A stretch of DNA of 42,116 bases, from assembly GCA_030463445.1 (NCBI GenBank), contig JAQGFW010012170.1, positions 1 to 42,116 on the forward strand, read 5' to 3'. This DNA comes from Euplotes aediculatus (taxonomy: Eukaryota > Ciliophora > Spirotrichea > Euplotida > Euplotidae). The notes under the pieces are model-generated. The model searched no databases and was not told the DNA's origin. It saw nothing but the letters and a program-made list of their open reading frames with translations. Positions 26,211-33,212 of this stretch are shown here, in pieces. The position numbers were made by a program, and so were the translations under genes. Position 1 is the first letter of the stretch, and every line of letters starts with the position of its first letter.

Positions 26211-26921
26211 TTATACTTTGTTCCAGGCAAGAACCTGAACCCCTTCTGAATAATGGGAGCTGTCGGGAGGGATGCTTCCAAGGTTTAAATCGCCAACTTT
26301 ATAATGTAGCTGTTGTGTTTTTATTTCCAGCTCAGCAAGCGGCCATTCCAGGTGATGAATATCGAAGGTATAGATTTGATCCTGCTCCACCAGGTGGAGG
26401 CAATACCGTTCCGTAAGCCAGGAATCTACCAGTGATTTATTTAAAATTGGCTTACCAATTCGATAGGCGAGCTCCAATTTTTGATTTGCTTTTGGATTGA
26501 CAGAGCTATACGTTTCGGAACTGCGTTGCATCCTTGCTTTCTGGTAAGGAAGTCCGGATAGCTTTCTTGCAAGAAAAGCAGAAATCGTTTTTTCCGCTTC
26601 AATACTCAGGAAATAAACTCCTGCTTTGTTTTCATGATTCGTATAGGTCCGAAGATTTATCTCATGAAACGTTGAAACCGGGGGAAAAGCAGGTAAGCGC
26701 CGGGGCCGGATATTTTTCATGGTAAATGCGACCAGCGAAACATAGTAGTCCCCATTAACCGAATCCAAATTTAATTTCTTAGGAACCAGGGGCCGTAAGG
26801 TTTCATAAGGAATTTTCCAATGAAGGAAGAGTGCCTTTCTCCATTCCTGGTAGAAATTCCAGTTAGTGGCTGGAACTGGAAATGGACGATGTTGTATTTC
26901 AGATAAAAGAGTTGATGACAT
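26211..26921 (-). CDS. DUF2071 (YqjF-type) protein
   Basis: 236 residues, soluble, no signal peptide. Family pattern: WRKALFLHWKIPYETLRPLVPKKL near the start, VSLVAFTMKNIRPR, FHEINLRTYT, VYFLSIEAEKTISAFLARK, all typical of DUF2071. Its fold resembles acetoacetate decarboxylase-like proteins; activity not established. First gene of the six-gene minus-strand operon; its promoter must lie in the 63-bp divergent gap to the TonB-domain gene. Confidence 0.85.
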   Translation of the reverse strand: MSSTLLSEIQHRPFPVPATNWNFYQEWRKALFLHWKIPYETLRPLVPKKLNLDSVNGDYYVSLVAFTMKNIRPRRLPAFPPVSTFHEINLRTYTNHENKAGVYFLSIEAEKTISAFLARKLSGLPYQKARMQRSSETYSSVNPKANQKLELAYRIGKPILNKSLVDSWLTERYCLHLVEQDQIYTFDIHHLEWPLAELEIKTQQLHYKVGDLNLGSIPPDSSHYSEGVQVLAWNKV

Positions 26922-26984
26922 GTTGTTTACAACGATAGTTAATTTTTTCTTTTTCTATCGCAGTTCATTCCCTAACTTTCAGCC
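26922..26984. promoter_or_regulatory. 63-bp divergent promoter region with two inverted repeats
   Basis: Contains GTTGTTTACAAC at 26922-26933 (arms GTTGT/ACAAC) immediately before the DUF2071 start, and CGATAG (26933-26938) paired with CTATCG (26955-26960). On the plus side, TAACTTTC at 26973-26980 is one mismatch from the -7 box and lies 4 nt before ATG 26985. I could not place a good -33 element on either strand. Confidence 0.35.
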
Positions 26985-27689
26985 ATGCGTGTAGTATTCC
27001 TGAGTTTACTGATGGTGTTGTCTGTTCTGTCTTTCGCGCAGCAAACCGCCCCGATGCCAGAAGTGAAAAAATCCTATTTCAAAGGCTTTTTCGACCGGGT
27101 AAAATCGGCGCAAAAAGGGGCTGATTTTGTGGAAACCGTTACCCCTGGACCGGATAGTACCACGCATGTTGAAATACGCCATATTACCCTGGATCAGATT
27201 GTACTGGATGCCTTTTTGAAAAAGGAAGAGCCGGTTGGTATCTGGTATTATCATCTTGCCAATGGAGGCCGTATCCTCAATTATGATTTTGAACTGGTCT
27301 ATGGATCAGCCGCACCGGATTCCGCTGATCTTCCCCTCTATATTCCTGCTGAGCTGGGAATCACCAATTATATGGAGGATGTTCCGGAGAAAAAATACGT
27401 CGCGCCAAAACTCGCAACGGGCGACGCAGATCTTGCTGAATTCATGCAGAATAACCTCACGTTTCCCTATTATTCCATGGTCAGTCAGATCTATGGCAAA
27501 GTACTGGTGGGATTGCAGATTGATGAAACAGGAACCGTATCCAATGTAAAAATTGAAAACGGGGTGAATGTATATCTCGATAAAGAAGCCATGCGCATCA
27601 TGAAAAAAATGCGTTTTAAATCGGCTCCTCAACTGGATGGCCAGCCCAAACGGGTGTATTACCGCCTCTATATTTCATTTTTCCAATAA
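26985..27689 (+). CDS. TonB C-terminal-domain protein, periplasmic
   Basis: 234 residues with a cleavable signal peptide (VVFLSLLMVLSVLSFAQ). Residues ~145-234 form a TonB_C domain: FPYYSMVSQIYGKVLVGLQI, DETGTVSNVKIENGV, LDKEAMRIMKKM, FKSAPQLDGQPKRVYYRL. Unlike true TonB it has no N-terminal membrane anchor and no Pro-rich spanner, so it probably does not energise transporters itself. The middle ~110 residues are unfamiliar. Forms a short operon with the HD gene 9 bp downstream. Confidence 0.85.
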   Translation: MRVVFLSLLMVLSVLSFAQQTAPMPEVKKSYFKGFFDRVKSAQKGADFVETVTPGPDSTTHVEIRHITLDQIVLDAFLKKEEPVGIWYYHLANGGRILNYDFELVYGSAAPDSADLPLYIPAELGITNYMEDVPEKKYVAPKLATGDADLAEFMQNNLTFPYYSMVSQIYGKVLVGLQIDETGTVSNVKIENGVNVYLDKEAMRIMKKMRFKSAPQLDGQPKRVYYRLYISFFQ

Positions 27690-27698
27690 GCTGATCCG

Positions 27699-28355
27699 AT
27701 GAATAATGAGCTACTGATTAACCGTACGGTTGATTTTGTAAAAGAAGAATTGGCCAATGCTGAAGGCGGCCACGACTGGTGGCATATTCACCGGGTATGG
27801 AAATCAGCCAAAACGATTGCAGAACAGGAAGCCGGTGCCAACCTGCTGTTGGTTGAACTTTCTGCCTTACTCCACGATATCGCTGATTCTAAATTCCATG
27901 GAGGTGATGACAGTGTGGGTCCCAGGATAGCCGGAGAATTCCTGGCATCGCAGGGTGTTGAGCCTGCCATCATTCAGGAAGTGCAGTTGATCATTGCGCA
28001 TATCTCCTTCAAAGGTGGTCATACTAATGGAAATTATCATTCACTCGAATTGTCAATTGTGCAGGATGCAGATCGCCTTGATGCCATCGGCGCCATTGGT
28101 ATTGCGAGAGCTTTCAATTATGGTGGTTTCAAAAACAGGCCCCTGTATGATCCCGCACAGCCACCCAACCTGCAGAAGACGGTAGAGCAATACAAATTCA
28201 ATAATGATCCCACCATCAATCATTTTTATGAAAAACTTTTTCTGCTGAAGGATCGGATGAATACAGCCACCGGCAGGGCGATGGCAGAACAACGGCATGC
28301 GTTCATGGAAGCCTATATTGAGCAGTTTTATGCAGAATGGTCGGGACTTCGCTGA
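27699..28355 (+). CDS. HD-domain phosphohydrolase (YedJ/YpgQ-like)
   Basis: 218-residue cytoplasmic metal-dependent phosphohydrolase. First metal-site region GGHDWWHIHRVWKSA (residues 23-37), the HD doublet His59-Asp60 in SALLHDIADSKF, then IAHISFKGG and the distal Asp in VQDADRLDAIGAIGIARAF, the pattern of E. coli YedJ and B. subtilis YpgQ. YpgQ hydrolyses nucleotide triphosphates; the same is only inferred here. It starts 9 bp after the TonB-domain gene. Confidence 0.87.
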   Translation: MNNELLINRTVDFVKEELANAEGGHDWWHIHRVWKSAKTIAEQEAGANLLLVELSALLHDIADSKFHGGDDSVGPRIAGEFLASQGVEPAIIQEVQLIIAHISFKGGHTNGNYHSLELSIVQDADRLDAIGAIGIARAFNYGGFKNRPLYDPAQPPNLQKTVEQYKFNNDPTINHFYEKLFLLKDRMNTATGRAMAEQRHAFMEAYIEQFYAEWSGLR

Positions 28356-28432
28356 TTTTATGCAAACGTTTCCATCGGCAGCTTTCATGGTAATTCGGTA
28401 TTTTCAGGACTTACTAAAATTGAACCAACAAG

Positions 28433-30304
28433 ATGAAGTCCGCTTTACGATTTGCTGTTCTGTTCCTCTTTCTGGCTGCCATTCAAACGGGTTATGCGCA
28501 ACCATCCATTTTACCCAAACCTGAAAAAATAACGGTACCGGCTGGTGGTGAAGCATTCACCATCTCTCCTCAAACTGCTGTGGTAGTGGCTGATAAAAGT
28601 CTGCAGTCGGGTGCGGATTTCCTGCAGACCTATCTGAAGGATCGGTTTGGGATGCAGCCGGTAAAAATTAAAAAGGGTAAACAACTTAATACCATTCAGC
28701 TTCGCCTGGGAAATACGGCATCCACAGTATCCGGCGCCTATCAGCTGGAGGTAAATGGTAAAGAAATAACAATAACCGGAACAGATGCTGCGGGAACATT
28801 TTATGGCATACAAAGCCTGCTGCAATTGTTACCCACAGATACAGTTGCTGCGCTGGCCATTGCTCCTGTACAAATTCAGGATGCTCCGCGCTTCCAATAT
28901 CGGGGTATGATGCTGGATGTGAGTCGCCATTTTTTTCCGGCAGATTTTATCAAGAAATATATTGATCTGCTGGCCCTGCACAAAATGAATCGCCTGCACT
29001 GGCATCTGACAGATGATCATGGCTGGAGAATAGAAATTAAAAAATATCCTCAGCTAACGGCAGTAGGTGCCTGGAGAAATGGAACGGTGATTGGGAATTA
29101 CCCTGGACAGGGAAATACCAACCAGCGGTATGGCGGCTTTTATACCCAGGCAGAGGTGAAGGATATCATTCAGTATGCGGCGAAACGACATATTACCATT
29201 GTTCCGGAGATTGAAATGCCGGGACATGCATCTGCGGCAATTGCTGCTTTTCCTTTCCTGAGTTGTTTTCCGGATCAGCCAACTTTCATCAATAAGTATC
29301 CCTCTGAACTGAGCAAACAAAAAGGCGGCAAACAGGTGCAGGAAACCTGGGGCGTGCATACAGATGTGTACTGTGCTGGAAATGATACGGTATTCAGCAT
29401 GATGCAGGATATACTCACGGAAGTAATCAATCTCTTTCCTTCAGAATACATCCATATCGGTGCGGATGAGTGCCCGAAAGATAACTGGAAAAAATGTCCG
29501 CGTTGTCAGCAACGAATCAAAGAATTGAAGCTGAAAGACGAACATGAACTACAATCCTATTTTGTGCAGCGGATTGAGAAATTCATCAATTCAAAAGGAC
29601 GTGTATTGATTGGCTGGGATGAAATTCTCGAAGGCGGACTGGCACCTAATGCCGTGGTAATGAGCTGGCGTGGGGAAGCAGGTGGAATTGAAGCTGCGAA
29701 GCAGCGGCATGATGTAATCATGACACCGAACAGTTATGTTTATTTTGACTATTTCCAGGGAAAACCGGCATTGGAGCCGATGGCGATTGGCGGTTACCTG
29801 ACACTGCAGAAAGTATATTCCTATGAGCCGCTTCCGGCATCCTTAACAGCTGAGGAGGCGAAACATATCAAAGGGGTGCAGGCGAATGTATGGACAGAGT
29901 ATATAGCAAGTGCTGATAAGGTGGAGTATATGAGTCTGCCAAGAATGGCAGCGATTGCAGATATTGCCTGGACTACCCAGCAGAAAGACTGGAATGATTT
30001 TACTCAACGACTGGAAGCACAATACGACCGCTATCGCTTTTGGAACTTTAATGCCGCGCAGAGTGCTTACAATGTAAAGCAGTCGGTTGTAATAGATGGC
30101 GACCAGGGAAAGGCAACGGTGAGTTTCAGTACGGATAGTTACCAGCCAGAGATTTATTTCACCCTCGATGGATCAGAGCCCGGAACCAAATCTACCCTTT
30201 ATAAAAAACCATTTGATGTACGCCGGCCGGTTACTGTAAAGGCTGCCTGTTTCAAAAATGGTAAGCAGGTGGGTAAAACAACCATTCAACAGATTGTGCT
30301 CTGA
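28433..30304 (+). CDS. GH20 beta-N-acetylhexosaminidase
   Basis: 623 residues, exported (SALRFAVLFLFLAAIQTGYA signal). It removes terminal beta-linked GlcNAc or GalNAc. An N-terminal GH20b domain covers ~25-150 and the TIM barrel ~150-500, with RGMMLDVSRHFFP, HWHLTDDHGWRIEIKKYP, PEIEMPGHA and the substrate-assisted catalytic pair Asp345-Glu346 in HIGADECPK. A C-terminal ~80-residue beta-sandwich (PEIYFTLDGSEPGTKSTLY) is the usual chitobiase C-terminal domain. The stop overlaps the next gene's start by one base (TGATG), tying it to the sulfatase and suggesting sulfated amino-sugar glycans as substrate (inference). Confidence 0.95.
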   Translation: MKSALRFAVLFLFLAAIQTGYAQPSILPKPEKITVPAGGEAFTISPQTAVVVADKSLQSGADFLQTYLKDRFGMQPVKIKKGKQLNTIQLRLGNTASTVSGAYQLEVNGKEITITGTDAAGTFYGIQSLLQLLPTDTVAALAIAPVQIQDAPRFQYRGMMLDVSRHFFPADFIKKYIDLLALHKMNRLHWHLTDDHGWRIEIKKYPQLTAVGAWRNGTVIGNYPGQGNTNQRYGGFYTQAEVKDIIQYAAKRHITIVPEIEMPGHASAAIAAFPFLSCFPDQPTFINKYPSELSKQKGGKQVQETWGVHTDVYCAGNDTVFSMMQDILTEVINLFPSEYIHIGADECPKDNWKKCPRCQQRIKELKLKDEHELQSYFVQRIEKFINSKGRVLIGWDEILEGGLAPNAVVMSWRGEAGGIEAAKQRHDVIMTPNSYVYFDYFQGKPALEPMAIGGYLTLQKVYSYEPLPASLTAEEAKHIKGVQANVWTEYIASADKVEYMSLPRMAAIADIAWTTQQKDWNDFTQRLEAQYDRYRFWNFNAAQSAYNVKQSVVIDGDQGKATVSFSTDSYQPEIYFTLDGSEPGTKSTLYKKPFDVRRPVTVKAACFKNGKQVGKTTIQQIVL

Positions 30305-31836
30305 TGAATTTGTTCATCGTTTATACAATAGCGTTAGCAGGTCTGCTATTCAGCAGCAGACCTGCGTTTTCGCAACAATTGAAAGATCGGCCCAATGTGC
30401 TGGTTATTTATACAGATGACCTGGGTTATCGAGATCTCAGTTGTTACGGCGCCACCAAATTACAGACACCCAATATTGATCGGCTTGCGGGGCGTGGGCT
30501 GCGATTTACCAGGGCCTATACAACATCGGCCACCTGCACGCCATCCAGGTATGCGTTAATGACGGGGCAATACCCCTGGAGAAAATCGGGTACAGGAGTA
30601 CTGCCGGGGGATGCAGCCCTGATCGTACCCACGGATAAACTCAGTTTACCAAAAGTTTTTAAACAGGCAGGATACAGAACCGGTATCGTAGGGAAATGGC
30701 ACCTGGGATTGGGAACTGCCGTAGCCAAGGATTGGAATGGAGACATCAAACCGGGACCGAATGAAGTGGGCTTTGATTATTCCTTTATTTTTCCAGCAAC
30801 AGCGGATAGAGTACCAACCGTGTTTGTGGAGAACCATCGCGTATTGGCTTTGGACCCTGCAGATCCGATTGAAGTCAATTACAAAGAGAAAATAGGGGAT
30901 GAACCTACCGGTAAGGAACAGCCGCATTTATTGAAGATGAAAGCGTCACCAAATCACGGGCATGATCAGACGATTGTGAATGGGATTGGGAGGATTGGTT
31001 ATATGAAAGGAGGCAAAACAGCCAGGTGGACCGATGAAGAAATGCCATTGACCTTTCTTTTAAAAGCACAGGAGTTTATAGGAGTGGATTCAAAGGAGCC
31101 GTTTTTCCTGTTTTATTCCCTGACGGAACCACATGTGCCGCGGATGCCTTCCACGATGTTTAAGGGAAAGAGTGGCTTAGGATTCAGGGGAGATGCCATC
31201 CTGCAAATTGATTGGGCTGTGGGAGAAATTCTGAAGGCATTGGAACAATCGGGACAGGCGGAGAATACCCTGATTATTTTTTCGAGTGATAATGGTCCGG
31301 TCCTGGATGATGGATATGAAGATGGCGCGGTAACTCAATTGAATGGACATAGGCCGGCAGGAGTATTACGAGGCGGTAAGTACAGCATCTTTGATGCAGG
31401 AACAAGAGTACCTTTTATTGTATATCATCCAAAACTGGTGAAGCCGGGAATAAGTGATGCCATGATAAGCCAGGTGGATCTGCTGGCTTCCTTTGCGAAT
31501 TTCCTGGGAGTTAAAGTACCTGCAGAAGATGCGCAGGATTCTCAAAATCAGTGGGCTGCAATCAGTGGTCGTTCTGCAAAAGGAAGGGCTTCCCTGGTGC
31601 TGAATGGTGCCAGTTATGCCCTGGTGCAGGAGACCTGGAAATACATTGCGCCCTCAAAGGGACCGGCAGTATATCAGTTAACCAATATTGAATCGGGGCA
31701 TTCGGAACAGCCGCAGTTGTATGATTTATCAGTTGATCCCGGGGAACGGGTAAACCTGGCGGAAAAGTTCCCGGAGAAAGTCACAGCACTTGCAGCAGCA
31801 TTGAAATTGCTAACTTCAGGGAATGGTAAGCAATGA
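30304..31836 (+). CDS. Type I sulfatase (formylglycine-dependent)
   Basis: 510 residues with a signal peptide (YTIALAGLLFSSRPAFS). Alkaline-phosphatase-fold sulfatase: metal-binding DD in VIYTDDLGYRDLSCYGA, and the maturation motif CTPSR with Cys78 to be converted to formylglycine, followed by ALMTGQYPWR. GKWHLG and the C-terminal SDNGPV give further metal and substrate ligands. It needs an anaerobic maturase (anSME) or FGE elsewhere in the genome. Start ATG overlaps the GH20 stop by 1 base. Together they would desulfate and then release GlcNAc or GalNAc. The S1 subfamily cannot be assigned by eye. Confidence 0.93.
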   Translation: MNLFIVYTIALAGLLFSSRPAFSQQLKDRPNVLVIYTDDLGYRDLSCYGATKLQTPNIDRLAGRGLRFTRAYTTSATCTPSRYALMTGQYPWRKSGTGVLPGDAALIVPTDKLSLPKVFKQAGYRTGIVGKWHLGLGTAVAKDWNGDIKPGPNEVGFDYSFIFPATADRVPTVFVENHRVLALDPADPIEVNYKEKIGDEPTGKEQPHLLKMKASPNHGHDQTIVNGIGRIGYMKGGKTARWTDEEMPLTFLLKAQEFIGVDSKEPFFLFYSLTEPHVPRMPSTMFKGKSGLGFRGDAILQIDWAVGEILKALEQSGQAENTLIIFSSDNGPVLDDGYEDGAVTQLNGHRPAGVLRGGKYSIFDAGTRVPFIVYHPKLVKPGISDAMISQVDLLASFANFLGVKVPAEDAQDSQNQWAAISGRSAKGRASLVLNGASYALVQETWKYIAPSKGPAVYQLTNIESGHSEQPQLYDLSVDPGERVNLAEKFPEKVTALAAALKLLTSGNGKQ

Positions 31837-32018
31837 GCAATTCCGCATCCTGGAAGCTCACTGCTATCGATCAATCTGTTTTTTGCGCATTTGATCAGAA
31901 GATCATTTATCCCGTTGAAGGAAGCTGGGGGAAACAGGGCTGGACAATGGTAAACCTGAAGGCCTATTGCACTGTAGCGCCTCCCAAACTGGCACAACAA
32001 TACAAGTCTGAAGAATAA
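31833..32018 (+). pseudogene. Decayed YjbR/MmcQ-like fragment
   Basis: A 61-codon frame whose ATG overlaps the sulfatase stop by 4 bases (ATGA). Residues from ~9 on (KLTAIDQSVFCAFDQKIIYP, then GSWGKQGWTMVNLK) resemble the C-terminal half of ~115-residue YjbR/MmcQ-fold proteins. The N-terminal half is absent. The usual helix of about 13-15 residues between 'VNLK' and 'AYCTVAPPKLAQQY' is also missing, so it looks like a truncated gene with an internal in-frame deletion. It could still be translated by coupling to the sulfatase. Family assignment is from memory of the pattern. Confidence 0.4.
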
Positions 32019-32089
32019 AAAATACCTGTTCATTTTTCGGTGGCAGGACTGCCTGCGGTGGTGTTCATTTGTATGCTTAAATTTAATAC

Positions 32090-33151
32090 ATGGCCAACGC
32101 ACTCAGTGATGATAGAAAATACCAGGCGCTCGTGGAAAAAGACCCGGAATTTGAAGGCCTTTTTATAACCGGTGTAAAAACGACAGGAATATTTTGTCGT
32201 CCTACCTGCACTGCGCGCAAACCCAAACGCGAGAATGTGGAATTTTTCCCGGGGGTTAAGGATGCCATCGCAGCAGGGTATCGGCCCTGTAAAGTCTGCC
32301 GGCCCATGGAGCAACCAGAAGCAACACCTGAAGCCATCCGGCAATTAATCAGGGAGCTGGAAAAGGATCCATCCATCCGCTTCAAAGATTATGATTTGAG
32401 ACAGAAAGGTTTTGAGCCGGCTACTCTTCGTCGCTGGTTTCTCAAGCACCATGGCATGAGTTTTCATGCCTTTCAACGGATGATGCGGATCAACAATGCG
32501 TTTAAAAAAATCCAGCAGGGAGCTTCGGTTACAGGGGCTGCTTTTGATGCAGGATATGAATCCAATAGTGGTTTTGTGGAAGGCTTTCGCTCCATCTTTG
32601 GGGTATCACCCTCTAAAACAAAAAATGCCGGTATGATTGACTCTAAACGGATAGAAACACCATTGGGTACCATGCTGGCATGTGCTACCAGTAAAGGAAT
32701 TTGTCTGCTTGAATTTTCTGATAGAAGGATGCTGGAGACAGAGCTGGTGTATTTATCAAAGCGACTGAATGCAACCATTGTGCAGGGTGCCAATCCCCAT
32801 TTTGAATTGCTGGAAAAAGAACTGGCAGCCTATTTTGAAGGCAAATTGAAGGAGTTTAGTACACCAATTGATCTGATTGGAAGTCCGTTTCAGCTGGAAG
32901 TATGGAATCAGTTGCTGACGATCCCATTTGGCAAAACCCGATCCTATAAAGAGCAGGCGGATGCTTTGGGAAAGCCATTGGCGATAAGAGCAGTTGCGAA
33001 TGCGAATGGATTGAACAAGATAAGTATTATCGTGCCCTGTCATCGGGTTATAGGTTCGGATGGAAGTTTAACAGGCTATGGTGGCGGATTGTGGAGGAAG
33101 GAGAAATTACTTCAACTGGAAGGAGCACCCATCCGGTTATCCCTTTTTTAA
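32090..33151 (+). CDS. ada: Ada: bifunctional transcriptional regulator / O6-methylguanine-DNA methyltransferase
   Basis: 353 residues with all three Ada modules. Residues 1-75: zinc domain with Cys36, Cys40, Cys67 and Cys70 (FCRPTC ... PCKVC), where the methyl phosphotriester acceptor is the first of these cysteines. Residues ~80-180: AraC-type helix-turn-helix (GFEPATLRRWFLKHHGMSFH, AGYESNSGFVEGFRSIFG). Residues ~185-353: methyltransferase with VPCHRV active Cys317 and the GYGGGLWRKEKLL end. Repairs alkylated bases and, once methylated, activates the adaptive response. Upstream TAAATTTA at 32078-32085 is a weak -7 box 4 nt from the ATG. Stops just before a bidirectional terminator. Confidence 0.96.
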   Translation: MANALSDDRKYQALVEKDPEFEGLFITGVKTTGIFCRPTCTARKPKRENVEFFPGVKDAIAAGYRPCKVCRPMEQPEATPEAIRQLIRELEKDPSIRFKDYDLRQKGFEPATLRRWFLKHHGMSFHAFQRMMRINNAFKKIQQGASVTGAAFDAGYESNSGFVEGFRSIFGVSPSKTKNAGMIDSKRIETPLGTMLACATSKGICLLEFSDRRMLETELVYLSKRLNATIVQGANPHFELLEKELAAYFEGKLKEFSTPIDLIGSPFQLEVWNQLLTIPFGKTRSYKEQADALGKPLAIRAVANANGLNKISIIVPCHRVIGSDGSLTGYGGGLWRKEKLLQLEGAPIRLSLF

Positions 33152-33156
33152 CAGGC

Positions 33157-33192
33157 AAAAAAAAGAAGCTGCCTCAATTGAGACAGCTTCTT
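33157..33192. terminator. Bidirectional terminator between ada and the giant secreted protein
   Basis: Stem AAGAAGCTG (33163-33171) with CAGCTTCTT (33184-33192), one mismatch, then CTC/GAG closing an AATT loop. The A run at 33157-33164 becomes a T8 tail on the minus strand, so termination should be strongest for the minus-strand gene; the plus side has only TTGTTT. Confidence 0.85.
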
Positions 33193-33212
33193 GTTTATGA
33201 TGCTTGCCACAC

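Noticed and set aside
32045-32066. GGCAG/CTGCC hairpin before ada as a terminator
   Set aside because: The loop would be only two bases and no T run follows.
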